Shown here piece by piece: positions 1 to 6,595 of a DNA stretch of 14,192 bases. The translations under genes and the position numbers were made by a program. The first letter of the stretch is position 1. Each line of letters begins with the position of its first letter. Source of the DNA: Methanobacteriota archaeon (GTDB lineage: Archaea; Hydrothermarchaeota; Hydrothermarchaeia; Hydrothermarchaeales; SZUA-236); NCBI GenBank assembly GCA_003230355.1, contig QIDD01000018.1, forward strand, positions 1 to 14,192. The letters are read 5' to 3'. Under the pieces are notes generated by a model. It ran no database searches and had not been told where the DNA came from. It saw nothing but the letters and a program-made list of their open reading frames with translations.

Positions 1-355
1 GTCTCGCAACATCTCTCGATGTGATGATGCCGACGATCTTTTCCTTTTCCGTTACTGGGAGGCGCCGTATTTTTTCTCTGGCAAATATCTCGGTTGCGTC
101 TTCAAGGGGTGAGTCTGCGTCGATTGTGCATCTGAGGTCGGTCATGATTTCTTTGACTGCCATTTTTGTGGGTGTTATGTCTTCTGCGACCACTTTGTTC
201 AGGATGTCTCGTTCTGTGACCATTCCCCATTTTTTGGAGTGGACTTTCACTAGGACTGAGCCTATCTCTTTTTTTCTCATTAGTTTTGCGGCTTCTGAAA
301 CTGTTATCTCTGGTTCGACTATTGTGGCCGAGTGCATTATGTCTCTAACTATCAT
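1..355 (-). CDS. CBS-domain pair protein (3' end beyond the window)
   Basis: The reverse strand reads MIVRDIMHSATIVEPEITV..., and 118 residues are visible before the window edge. Two CBS units can be seen: residues about 1-60 (VRDIM, then a GMVTERDIL strand-helix) and about 64-118 (VKEIMT, then VGIITSRDVAR). The (V/I)xxIM opening and the G(x)(V/I)T(E/S)RD close are typical of CBS modules, which bind adenosine nucleotides or S-adenosylmethionine and act as sensors. Stand-alone CBS pairs are abundant in archaea and usually have no known partner. The ATG at 355 is favoured because a TATA-like box lies about 25 bases upstream, giving a nearly leaderless message. The C-terminus is cut off, so an added domain cannot be excluded. 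Confidence 0.85.
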   Translation of the reverse strand, partial: MIVRDIMHSATIVEPEITVSEAAKLMRKKEIGSVLVKVHSKKWGMVTERDILNKVVAEDITPTKMAVKEIMTDLRCTIDADSPLEDATEIFAREKIRRLPVTEKEKIVGIITSRDVAR

Positions 356-376
356 GAGTATATTAGTTACAAATCT

Positions 377-387
377 CTTTATAAATA
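377..387 (-). promoter_or_regulatory. TATA box of the CBS-domain gene
   Basis: On the reverse strand the sequence tatttataaag lies about 25-30 bases ahead of the ATG at 355, the normal spacing from an archaeal TATA box to the transcription start. It overlaps the stop and last codons of the upstream PAPS-reductase-like gene, so the promoter is embedded in a coding end. Confidence 0.5.
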
Positions 388-2058
388 CTTAACGATGGGG
401 CAGCGCACATGGCATTTTCCGCAGCCAAGGCATCCCTCACCCACCCAAACCTTGCCGCCTTGAAACTCGATAGCCCCCTGCCCGCAATGGGCAAGGCAAA
501 CACCGCACCCCAGGCAAAGACTCGCCCGCAACGAGATGTCATCAGTAACCTCGCCGCCGAGAACAGACGCCAGGTTTTCCACCCTCACAGTGTCAGACTC
601 GCCCGGGCTGGGCCGCTGCCTGCGATTACATGGTTCCACACCCAGATCATCCATGAGGCTTCTCTGACCATTTGGAAGACTGCGCCACCGCCAAAAGCCA
701 AACTTGACTTCGTCAGCAGTAAATCCCTGGGAGAACAGGGCGTTTTCAAAGCGCTGCCACATCTCAGGGTGCAGCTCCCTGAATGAATAGGTCTCTGCAA
801 GTGATGATGATGGACAGACCCAGCAGCCGATGCGCTCAAGCCCCTGTTCATAGAGCGGGTTTGCCTCAGCCTCTTCTCTAAAAATATAGAGCCAGATGTG
901 CAGTGCCGTCCAGTTCTGAATCGGGCTTGCGCAGAGCTGTCGGGGCAGCCATGAGTTTCTCCAGATCCGCCCGCTTTTCGCCCTGATTTCTGACTCGTAG
1001 CGTCTCTGCCCGATGAAATTGAGAAAACCCTCTGGGTAGCTTTCGGCCATGACCTTTGCAACCGGCCCTAGCTTTGAGACCTTGCAGCACCACCGATAGT
1101 CGCGTCCGCTCATCCCAAATACATCCATTCCCTTCCAGAAACGATCCCCTGCCTCTGCTGTGATAAGGTCCAGGTCAAATTCCCTTGCGATTTTTTCTAC
1201 ATAGGCCAGTGTCTCTGGAAACTCTATTCCAGTGTCAATAAAAAGCACCTTTGGCTCAATTATTTTTCGCACAAGCAGAAGAGTTGCCAGGCTGTCTTTT
1301 CCGCCGCTAAAGGAGACCACCACCGGCAGTTTATGCGCGTCTATTGTCTTTTTAATGAATGCCAGTGCTTCAGATTCAAAGCTTTGAATCACGCCTTTAT
1401 TCGCTGCGAGAAGCGTTTCTCTGCTCTGCCCGCCCGCTGGTATCCGATTGTCTCCTGTTCCTGCGCGTTTTCTCACTTTTACGAACATGCCTTTATCAGT
1501 GGACGCTGCCTGTTCACCTGAAAACCGGGTCTTTCCAACTGCGATAACCCTGCCTCCAGCGGTGACAATCACCTCCTGACCAGCCTGAAGACCCCGGTCA
1601 AAGCCCACAACACCAGGCATGAGAACGCTTTTCCCATCTAAAATGTACTTGGCAGCATCCTCCGCAACCTCGACAAAACCCTTCGACGCCCCCGCAGTCC
1701 AGATGCGCGCAGCGCCTTCAAGCCGCGGCATAAATTCTAGATGCAGCTTTTCAACGTCAAATCGAAGCGCGCCTGCTACAGCGCCGTCAACGATGATCTC
1801 GTCGAATCTGTCAAATCCTGGCACGCTGTTAAGCAGCACGATACGCTCATCCCTAATCAGGGGCACGCCGAACCCTTCCTCCGCTGCCTGGTTGATTACT
1901 TCAATGTCATGGGCAAAGGCGGGTCTCACATCTCCGGGCGGGGTGATAGATATTTTTTCAGTCGCCTTTTCGCAGGCACAGCATTTTTTCGCAAGCACCG
2001 GCACGTTGCAGTTTTGACACCAATATAGGTCGATTCTGCCGAGGTATGGAGCCTTCAT
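379..2058 (-). CDS. PAPS-reductase-family PP-loop protein with zinc ribbon, PUA and 2x[4Fe-4S]
   Basis: This 559-residue protein has four parts. Residues 14-29 hold a zinc-ribbon-like cluster (C14xxC17, C26/C27xC29). Residues about 88-178 look like a PUA RNA-binding domain. Residues about 230-460 are the PAPS-reductase/PP-loop ATPase core, with the SFSGGKDS nucleotide loop near 249-256, FIDTGIEFPET, paired C324-C325 and CxxC at 412-415. The last 50 residues form a two-cluster ferredoxin domain (C515, C518, C521, C525 and C543, C546, C549, C553). Archaeal proteins with this layout are usually named phosphoadenosine phosphosulfate reductase, but the PUA domain points to RNA; sulfur transfer to tRNA is a reasonable inference, not shown. 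It starts at an ATG and is divergent from the K+ channel gene. True assimilatory sulfate reduction is less likely, since no companion genes are present. Confidence 0.85.
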   Translation of the reverse strand: MKAPYLGRIDLYWCQNCNVPVLAKKCCACEKATEKISITPPGDVRPAFAHDIEVINQAAEEGFGVPLIRDERIVLLNSVPGFDRFDEIIVDGAVAGALRFDVEKLHLEFMPRLEGAARIWTAGASKGFVEVAEDAAKYILDGKSVLMPGVVGFDRGLQAGQEVIVTAGGRVIAVGKTRFSGEQAASTDKGMFVKVRKRAGTGDNRIPAGGQSRETLLAANKGVIQSFESEALAFIKKTIDAHKLPVVVSFSGGKDSLATLLLVRKIIEPKVLFIDTGIEFPETLAYVEKIAREFDLDLITAEAGDRFWKGMDVFGMSGRDYRWCCKVSKLGPVAKVMAESYPEGFLNFIGQRRYESEIRAKSGRIWRNSWLPRQLCASPIQNWTALHIWLYIFREEAEANPLYEQGLERIGCWVCPSSSLAETYSFRELHPEMWQRFENALFSQGFTADEVKFGFWRWRSLPNGQRSLMDDLGVEPCNRRQRPSPGESDTVRVENLASVLGGEVTDDISLRASLCLGCGVCLAHCGQGAIEFQGGKVWVGEGCLGCGKCHVRCPIVKYL

Positions 2059-2120
2059 AGTCTAAGAAAAAGGCACATGTGATAAAAAAGTAATTGATAA
2101 ACTGTATTTTCCCATAAAAG

Positions 2121-2130
2121 ATTTTATATT
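2121..2130. promoter_or_regulatory. Shared AT-rich TATA region of the divergent pair
   Basis: The sequence attttatatt can be read as a TATA box on both strands. On the forward strand it sits about 28 bases before the channel ATG at 2154, which would make that message leaderless. On the reverse strand (atataaaat) it is about 65 bases before the ATG at 2058. A second weak AT-rich site near 2113-2118 could serve the reverse gene instead. Confidence 0.4.
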
Positions 2131-2153
2131 TGCGCCATGATTTACCAAATTTC

Positions 2154-2642
2154 ATGATAAGCGCTGATAGAAAAAGCAGGATTTTTCAGATCTTAGAGAT
2201 TGCAGAGGAAAACGATTCTTTCAGCAAAATCTTTGATGTTTTTATCATGAGTTTAATTTCTTTAAATGTTATTGCAGTTATTCTTGAAACTGTTGAAGGT
2301 CTGACCTTAAAATATGCGGCTTTTTTCTTCTATTTCGAAGTCGCGTCTGTGACAATTTTTTCAATCGAATATATATTGCGTGTTTGGAGTTCAACCTCGG
2401 ACGATAGATTCAAGAACCCGATCAATGGCAGATTAAGATTTGCTTTTACTCCGCTTGCATTAGTAGACTTACTTGCGATACTACCGTTTTATCTGCCTGT
2501 GTTCATAGCTTTCGACTTAAGGATTCTTAGAGTGCTGCGTCTAATGAGGATTACACGAATTTTAAAAATGGGGAGATATTCAAAAGCAGCGAAAACGTTT
2601 GGCGCTGTATTAAGGAATGCCAAAGAGGAACTAGTGCAATGA
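2154..2642 (+). pseudogene. Voltage-gated K+ channel, 5' part (S1-S4), broken by an IS
   Basis: The ORF holds 160 native residues, then two codons and a stop contributed by the inserted element. Membrane segments are visible at about 27-46 (S1), 58-77 (S2) and 100-118 (S3), followed by a textbook S4 voltage sensor with arginines at every third residue (R123, R126, R129, R132, R135). This matches the KvAP-like tetrameric channel family. The reading frame also opens at a TTG at 2130, but the ATG at 2154 is preferred because of the TATA box 28 bases upstream. The pore half lies beyond the element at 3808-4182. The stop TGA at 2640-2642 is inside the left IS end. An isolated S1-S4 could in principle fold as a sensor domain, but nothing suggests selection for that. 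Confidence 0.85.
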
Positions 2643-2661
2643 CAACTTAATTCAGTTACAT
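2634..2661 (+). repeat. Left terminal inverted repeat of the IS
   Basis: This 28-base end begins GTGCAATGACAAC and finishes GTTACAT. Against the reverse complement of 3777-3804 it matches at 18 of 28 positions; the inner seven bases (GTTACAT) and the stretch TTAAT are identical. It contains the stop codon that ends the 5' channel fragment. Confidence 0.75.
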
Positions 2662-2668
2662 TTATATG
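2661..2668 (+). promoter_or_regulatory. TATA box of the transposase gene
   Basis: The sequence tttatatg is centred about 27 bases before the ATG at 2691, the spacing expected for a leaderless archaeal message. It lies just inside the left inverted repeat, so the element carries its own promoter. No Shine-Dalgarno sequence precedes the ATG. Confidence 0.5.
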
Positions 2669-2690
2669 TTATGGCTACATATGCCAATAC

Positions 2691-3122
2691 ATGTTAAAAA
2701 TAAAACTCAAAAAAGAGGAGCGCGAGTTCCTGCAACGGTTCGTGAAAAAGGGGACAAAGAAGGCGAGGGCGGTCGCAAGGGCGAATATCTTGCTTTTGGC
2801 GGATGAAGGCTACAGCAACGACGATATTTCCAGTGCAACGAAGGTCCACCGGCAGAGTGTTTGGCGGATTAAAAAGAGATACGTGAAAGAAGGGCTGGAT
2901 TCTGCTTTGAAGGAAAAACCAAGACCCGGGCAACCTAGGAAATATACCGATAAAGAGGAAGCTGAGATTATTGCGACTGCGTGCACGGCTCCGCCAAGAG
3001 GCCTGAAGCGATGGACCGTCAGGCTGCTGGCCGGTGAAATGAAGAACAGGAAGGGTTTCAAGACCATTAACCGGGAGAGCGTCCGCCTTATCTTAAAAAA
3101 ACGAAAACTAAGCCTTGGCTGA
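2691..3122 (+). CDS. IS630-type transposase, frame A (DNA-binding part)
   Basis: This frame encodes 143 residues: an N-terminal helix-turn-helix region (about 30-65, GYSNDDISSATKVHRQSVWR), a basic linker (KEKPRPGQPRKY) and a second winged-helix-like segment ending RLILKKRKLS, all usual for the N-terminal half of IS630 transposases. The zero frame stops at TGA 3120-3122, before the catalytic domain. Just ahead, TTA AAA AAA at 3093-3101 holds seven A's in the phase of an A_AAA_AAA -1 slippery site. A slip there continues ...KKTKTKPWLKKMWCIP, the expected family sequence, giving one protein of about 365 residues. Without the slip, only a short DNA-binding protein is made, which could act as an inhibitor. 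A decay frameshift at a homopolymer is the alternative. Confidence 0.8.
   Translation: MLKIKLKKEEREFLQRFVKKGTKKARAVARANILLLADEGYSNDDISSATKVHRQSVWRIKKRYVKEGLDSALKEKPRPGQPRKYTDKEEAEIIATACTAPPRGLKRWTVRLLAGEMKNRKGFKTINRESVRLILKKRKLSLG
3095..3101 (+). promoter_or_regulatory. A_AAA_AAA -1 ribosomal frameshift site
   Basis: Seven A's lie so that the two zero-frame codons are AAA (3096-3098) and AAA (3099-3101), preceded by the A of TTA: the X_XXY_YYZ arrangement. The -1 frame is the one that carries the DDE domain, and the zero frame closes only 19 bases later. No clear stimulatory hairpin was identified by eye. Confidence 0.55.
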
Positions 3123-3127
3123 AAAAG

Positions 3128-3787
3128 ATGTGGTGCATCCCTAAGATAACCCTTGGGTTCAGGATGCGGATGTACGACGTTCTCGACCTGTATGCAGAGC
3201 CCTATGATTCCAAAAGGCCTGTCATCGGGCTTGATGAGAAGCCAAAGCAGCTCATTGAGGATGGCAGAAAACCGATACCCATGAGGCCGGGCAGGGCTGA
3301 AAGGTATGATTACGAGTATGTCAGGAAAGGCAACGCCAACATCTTCATGGCCGCCGAATTCAAGGCAGGGAGGCGCACCACAAGGGTCACCACCCGAAGG
3401 ACGAAGAGGGATTTTGCAAAATTCATCAGGCATCTGGTTGATCGAGCCTATCCGGATGCTGAGATGCTGCGGGTGGTGGTTGACAACCTCAACACCCATA
3501 ACGAGAAAGCGCTCTATGAGACCTATGGCGCAGAAGAGGCGGAGAGGATCCTCAATAAGGTTGAGTTCCATTACACGCCGAAACATGCAAGCTGGCTGAA
3601 TGTGGCCGAGATCGAGATTGGTGTGATGGATGCTGAGTGCACTGGAAGAAGGATAGGGGATAAACACCTATTGGCCAGAGAGGTCAGGGCCTGGACGACC
3701 CGGAGAAACAAACAGGAAAAGAAGATCGAATGGAGATTCACAAAGCAAAGGGCGGATGAAAGACTATCAAAGTATTATGTAACATGA
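3128..3787 (+). CDS. IS630-type transposase, frame B (DDE catalytic part)
   Basis: Counting from the first ATG of this frame (219 residues), the DDE triad is visible: D36 in VIGLDEKPKQL, D119 in VVVDNLNTHN and E161 in ASWLNVAEIEIG, the classic IS630 motifs. The frame is open back to at least the A7 run at 3095-3101, and the residues before the ATG (TKTKPWLKK) belong to the family as well, so this is probably the second half of a -1 frameshift product and not an independent gene. No Shine-Dalgarno sequence precedes the ATG. The stop codon (3785-3787) lies inside the right inverted repeat. A long antisense ORF covers the same region and is a shadow. Confidence 0.85.
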   Translation: MWCIPKITLGFRMRMYDVLDLYAEPYDSKRPVIGLDEKPKQLIEDGRKPIPMRPGRAERYDYEYVRKGNANIFMAAEFKAGRRTTRVTTRRTKRDFAKFIRHLVDRAYPDAEMLRVVVDNLNTHNEKALYETYGAEEAERILNKVEFHYTPKHASWLNVAEIEIGVMDAECTGRRIGDKHLLAREVRAWTTRRNKQEKKIEWRFTKQRADERLSKYYVT

Positions 3788-3804
3788 TTAAATTGCCGAG
3801 ATAC
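3777..3804 (-). repeat. Right terminal inverted repeat of the IS
   Basis: Read on the reverse strand, this end starts GTATCTCGGCAAT and finishes GTTACAT, pairing with 2634-2661 without gaps. The last transposase codons lie in it. The TA and then the resumed K+ channel sequence follow. Confidence 0.75.
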
Positions 3805-3807
3805 TAG

Positions 3808-4182
3808 ATTGCTGCAGGCGGAGTTTTAATACTTTTAGTAGTTTCATCAAGCATCCTATATTATGCAGAAAACTCTGCTCAACCAGCTGTTTTTTCCAGC
3901 ATTCCAGCAACCATGTGGTGGAGTGTTGCAACCCTTACAACAGTCGGCTATGGAGATATTTATCCGATTACACCGTTGGGTAAATTTTTTGGTGCGATAA
4001 TTGCTCTTCTTGGAATAGGTTTATTCGCACTACCTGCAGGCATATTGGCATCGGGATTTGCTGCGGAAATTAGTAGAGAAAGAGACAAAACATATGTCTG
4101 CCCGCATTGCAATAATAAACTTACCGTGGAAGATGATATTTCAACTGGGAGGCTTAAACAGAAATATGACATCGGGGAATAA
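3808..4182 (+). pseudogene. Voltage-gated K+ channel, 3' part (S5, pore, S6)
   Basis: These 124 codons resume the channel right after the IS: S5 (about 4-18, GVLILLVVSSSILYYAE), the pore helix, the K+ selectivity filter TTVGYGD (44-50), S6 (about 60-86) and a cytoplasmic tail with CPHC (98-101) that looks like half of a small zinc-binding knuckle. There is no start codon at the beginning; an in-frame TAG spans the junction (3805-3807). The first internal ATG (3913) would give only pore and S6. Simple removal of the element at the duplicated TA leaves the halves one base out of frame; removing one more base gives KEEL-IAAGG, a natural S4-S5 join. The gene therefore seems inactivated, with a small extra scar. 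Confidence 0.85.
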
Positions 4183-4190
4183 TTTTTTTG
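4183..4190 (+). terminator. T-tract after the channel gene
   Basis: A run of T's directly follows the TAA stop (4180-4182). Archaeal transcription often ends at such T-rich stretches without a hairpin. No strong stem was seen. Confidence 0.35.
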
Positions 4191-4225
4191 TGAGGTTTGC
4201 TTGTTTAATTTAACCAAAAAAGGAA

Positions 4226-4243
4226 TTAAGATACGTATCTTAA
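4226..4243. promoter_or_regulatory. Perfect 18-base palindrome, candidate operator
   Basis: TTAAGATACGTATCTTAA is a perfect inverted repeat with no spacer. It sits about 7 bases upstream of a purine-rich BRE-like stretch and TATA box (near 4244-4258) ahead of the PRC-barrel gene, where a dimeric activator or repressor would bind. No second copy was noticed in the window. Confidence 0.5.
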
Positions 4244-4250
4244 AGGAGGG

Positions 4251-4258
4251 TTTTTATA
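4251..4258 (+). promoter_or_regulatory. TATA box for the PRC-barrel/nitroreductase pair
   Basis: tttttata follows aaggaggg, giving a start near 4283 and a leader of about 15 bases that still includes the Shine-Dalgarno gtgagg (4285-4290). A second TATA-like site at 4266-4275 would instead give a leaderless message starting at the ATG; the clear Shine-Dalgarno favours the first. Confidence 0.4.
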
Positions 4259-4297
4259 GCATTAGTTTTTTATAATTGATGTAAGTGAGGTAATCCT

Positions 4298-4555
4298 ATG
4301 ACAAAGATAGAAGGGAAGGTGCTATTATCAAGGAATGTGGTGAGTGACCGGGGGACTGTTATTGGTAAGCTTACAGACCTTTCGATGGAGACTCGCAGCG
4401 GAAAGGTTACAATGCTTGTTGTTAAGCCTTCAAATGAGATTGACGCCCGCATGTTTGTTACAAATGATTACGGCGAGATATTCATCCCTTTTAACGCGGT
4501 CAAAGCGATCAAAGACGTAATCATCGTTAACGAGACCGGGATTCCGAGGGCATAG
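4298..4555 (+). CDS. PRC-barrel domain protein
   Basis: The protein is 85 residues long. Its strand pattern (LLSRNVVSDRGTVIGKLTDLSMETRSGKVTMLVV, then FIPFNAVKAIKDVIIV) is that of a single PRC-barrel: a first strand naming the determinant, G(x)xIGKL(x)D, and a closing strand with IPF and V(x)AIKDVIIV. Such short archaeal PRC proteins are common and poorly understood; the fold is known from photosynthetic reaction centre subunit H and the RNA-processing protein RimM. The start is fixed by gtgagg seven bases before the ATG. Only two bases separate its stop from the next gene, so the two are co-transcribed. A perfect palindrome lies before its promoter. A relative of the same family is at 7481-7783. 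Confidence 0.8.
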   Translation: MTKIEGKVLLSRNVVSDRGTVIGKLTDLSMETRSGKVTMLVVKPSNEIDARMFVTNDYGEIFIPFNAVKAIKDVIIVNETGIPRA

Positions 4556-4557
4556 GT

Positions 4558-5079
4558 TTGGATCTGAGGGAGGCGATTTCCAGTCGCAGAAGCATACGTT
4601 CTTTCAGCGGGGAGCAGGTTGACAGACCAACGATTGACAGGGTTCTTCAGGATGCGAACAGAGCTCCAAGCGCAGGAAATCTGCAGGCACGCGACTTTAT
4701 TGTTGTAACAGAGGCGGGGGTTAAAAAGAAAATCGCTGAAGCCGCCCTGAATCAGGATTTTATCGCCGAGGCGCCGGTTGTGGTTGTGGTCTGCGCAAAC
4801 AAAGAACGAAGCCGGGCGAAATACAGACGTCGGGGGGCGAATCTTTACTCAATTCTTGACGCCGCGCTTGCAGCCCAAAACCTCATGCTCTCATGCACAA
4901 ATGAAGGCCTCGGAAGCTGCTATGTGGGTGCGTTCAACGAGAAAAATGTGCGAAAGATCCTCGCAATCCCGAAGACCGCCGTGCCGGTTGGAATCATCCC
5001 AATCGGCCATCCAGATGAAAATCCTATCCCGACTGACCGGCTGCCCATTGAACGCATCGTTCACCGGGAAGAGTGGTAG
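4558..5079 (+). CDS. Nitroreductase-family flavoprotein
   Basis: The 173-residue protein begins MDLREAISSRRSIRSFSGE, the standard opening of FMN-dependent nitroreductases, where the SRRSIRSF segment (9-16) contacts the FMN phosphate. APSAGNLQ (36-43), LDAALAAQNLMLSC and a closing IIPIGHPDE (146-154) complete the family pattern. These enzymes move electrons from NAD(P)H or similar carriers to organic acceptors; the true substrate cannot be read from sequence. The start is a TTG with gaggg (4546-4550) eight bases ahead, inside the end of the upstream PRC-barrel gene. It converges on cofC with only four bases between. The F420-related neighbour invites a link, since the C-terminal half of FbiB is a nitroreductase fold, but that is speculation. 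Confidence 0.85.
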   Translation: MDLREAISSRRSIRSFSGEQVDRPTIDRVLQDANRAPSAGNLQARDFIVVTEAGVKKKIAEAALNQDFIAEAPVVVVVCANKERSRAKYRRRGANLYSILDAALAAQNLMLSCTNEGLGSCYVGAFNEKNVRKILAIPKTAVPVGIIPIGHPDENPIPTDRLPIERIVHREEW

Positions 5080-5083
5080 ATAT

Positions 5084-5710
5084 TCAGCCCCATAACTTCA
5101 GGGTCTTCAAATATTCATAGGTCTTTGTGCCCTCGCCGTGTTCCATGAAAAGCCGGAGATCCTCAATCGTGTCGATGTCCAATGACATCGGGAAAGAATC
5201 ATGCACATGCATTTTGATTCCTTTTTCCCGTGCCTCCCTTTGATTGTCTGTGAAGCTATCAGAGGTGAACCTGCTGTTCATCACATCCGGCGGCCTGCGA
5301 AAGAGGATGCCTGTGCCGCCGTCCCTGGACTTTGTAATAACTGCGCCATATTTTCGTCCCAGTTCGAAAACAGCCCTCACATCCCCTCTTGATATCAGCG
5401 GCATGTCAGCCGGCACGAAAAGCGTCGCCTCGGCACCCTGGCTTAAAGCATAATTGTTTGCCTGCACAACGGCACTGTTCAGGCCGGGTTCTCCTTCCTG
5501 CAAAAGAAACAAGACATTTCCAAAGCCAGAAAGTTGAGATGAAATATCCACAGGGCTGATAACAACAGCGGGCAGATTGGACAGCGCCATTAACACGTCA
5601 GAAAGCATTGCAAGAAGCAGCCCCGTTCTCTGCTCAGGTGTGAGGCTGCCTGCCAGCCTGGATTTCGCTTTATCCAGGTCTTTTACAGGAACGATTGCAA
5701 AGGCGCTCAT
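5084..5710 (-). CDS. cofC: 2-phospho-L-lactate guanylyltransferase CofC
   Basis: CofC joins 2-phospholactate (or phosphoenolpyruvate) to GMP from GTP, giving the activated lactyl group that CofD attaches to Fo in coenzyme F420 biosynthesis. The 208-residue protein has the family landmarks: AIVPVKDLDKAKSRLA (5-20, nucleotide loop), EPGLNSAV (74-81), the metal-binding FVPADMPLI (98-106), DGGTGILFRRP (130-140) and SLDIDTIEDL (176-185). The length is normal. Its ATG overlaps the stop of metF by four bases (ATGA), so it is translationally coupled to and co-transcribed with metV-metF. This puts F420 synthesis and C1 redox enzymes under one promoter. There is no room for a terminator before the convergent nitroreductase gene. 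Confidence 0.92.
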   Translation of the reverse strand: MSAFAIVPVKDLDKAKSRLAGSLTPEQRTGLLLAMLSDVLMALSNLPAVVISPVDISSQLSGFGNVLFLLQEGEPGLNSAVVQANNYALSQGAEATLFVPADMPLISRGDVRAVFELGRKYGAVITKSRDGGTGILFRRPPDVMNSRFTSDSFTDNQREAREKGIKMHVHDSFPMSLDIDTIEDLRLFMEHGEGTKTYEYLKTLKLWG

Positions 5711-6594
5711 CTTATGCCGGCGCGACTGATGATCTCACCCACATAGGCGTCCATGCCCACAGGCATGATGTGCACGCCGGGAAAACCCAGCTCCTTAATA
5801 TCATGCAGAAGACCTGCGGTAATTTCGATTGTGGCGTCTTTTACGTCCTTCGCATTTTTCAATGTGTCGATCATCTCCTTTGGAACTGTAACACCGGGCA
5901 CGTTTGCAGCCATGAACTTCGCCATTCCCACCGATTTGAGCGGCGCTATGCCTGGGAGGATGGGGAGGTCGAGGTGGCTTGTGGCGTCAAGCATTTTTTC
6001 AAGCACCTTTGTGTCGTAAACACATTGCGTCTGGGCGAAGTCCGCGCCTGCCTCAATCTTTTTTTCAAGCTTCATTATCTCAGGCTCCACCGGATCCACC
6101 CCTGGGCTCAACGCCACGCCGATCGCCATCTCAGGCGCAATGTCCAGCTTGTTTGCTGCGTAATCGGTGCCGTCGTGAACCATTGTCCGAAGAAGGTCCA
6201 CCAGCTCAACTGAGCCGAGGTCGAATACAGGCTTGGCCTGTGGATGATCGCCGAGGGAGGGGTGATCACCGGTAAGGGCGAGCACGTTATGGATGCCCAG
6301 CGCCGCAGCGCCGAGAATATCGCTTTGAATCGCGATTCGGTTCCGGTCACGGCAGGTCACCTGATAGACCGCTTCAAGGCCCACCTCATTCTGCATGATG
6401 TGGCAGGGCACAAGGGTATTCATGATCACGATCCCCAGCGGGTTGTCTGTTACATTTGCCGCGACCACATGGGGTTTGAGCAGCTCTGCCTGATGGACTA
6501 TGGTAGCTCGATTCGCACCCTTCGGCGGGTCCACCTCACCTGAGATCGTGAACTCCTTCGAAGAAATGGATTCCATGAATTTACTGACCGCCAT
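5707..6594 (-). CDS. metF: Methylenetetrahydrofolate reductase MetF
   Basis: MetF reduces methylene- to methyl-tetrahydrofolate (or the reverse) using bound FAD in a TIM barrel. Here E20 in SGEVDPPKG is the catalytic glutamate, ANVTDNP (46-52) and ALTGDHP (106-112, D110) shape the flavin and folate sites, and ADFAQTQCVYD and ILPGIAPL are also typical. At 295 residues it is the short prokaryotic form without a regulatory domain. Its ATG lies one base after the metV stop, with GGAGG in the metV end. In an archaeon with F420, the F420-dependent Mer usually does this step; ANME-1-type archaea are known to carry MetF instead, possibly acting on tetrahydromethanopterin. The electron donor is not visible here; MetV is the likely go-between. 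Confidence 0.92.
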   Translation of the reverse strand: MAVSKFMESISSKEFTISGEVDPPKGANRATIVHQAELLKPHVVAANVTDNPLGIVIMNTLVPCHIMQNEVGLEAVYQVTCRDRNRIAIQSDILGAAALGIHNVLALTGDHPSLGDHPQAKPVFDLGSVELVDLLRTMVHDGTDYAANKLDIAPEMAIGVALSPGVDPVEPEIMKLEKKIEAGADFAQTQCVYDTKVLEKMLDATSHLDLPILPGIAPLKSVGMAKFMAANVPGVTVPKEMIDTLKNAKDVKDATIEITAGLLHDIKELGFPGVHIMPVGMDAYVGEIISRAGIR

Positions 6595-6595
6595 C

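Larger units (their letters stand above)
2632..3806 (+). mobile_element. IS630-type insertion sequence, complete (element 2634-3804, TA on each side)
   Basis: The element is 1171 bases long and flanked by TA (2632-2633 and 3805-3806), the target duplicated by the IS630/Tc1-mariner group. The wider flank ACTAG is the same on both sides. Its ends are imperfect 28-base inverted repeats that align without gaps (18 of 28 identical), starting GT right after the TA. It encodes one transposase spread over two frames. It lies inside a K+ channel gene, in the same orientation. Length, TA target, ends and the DDE transposase all agree with the family. The element looks intact and could still be active. 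Confidence 0.85.

Noticed and set aside
21..392. 123-codon forward ORF at the left edge
   Set aside because: The reverse strand encodes a clear CBS-domain pair; this is its antisense shadow.
2810..3667. 285-codon reverse-strand ORF across the transposase
   Set aside because: It lies opposite a transposase with recognisable DDE motifs in both frames, has no family resemblance, and is a codon-bias shadow.
3913..4182. The pore half as an independent 89-residue two-helix K+ channel
   Set aside because: The frame is open upstream through S5 to the IS junction and continues the sensor half naturally; from ATG 3913 the first pore helix is missing.
5695..6213. 172-codon forward ORF opposite metF
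   Set aside because: The opposite strand is an unmistakable MetF; no motifs in this frame.
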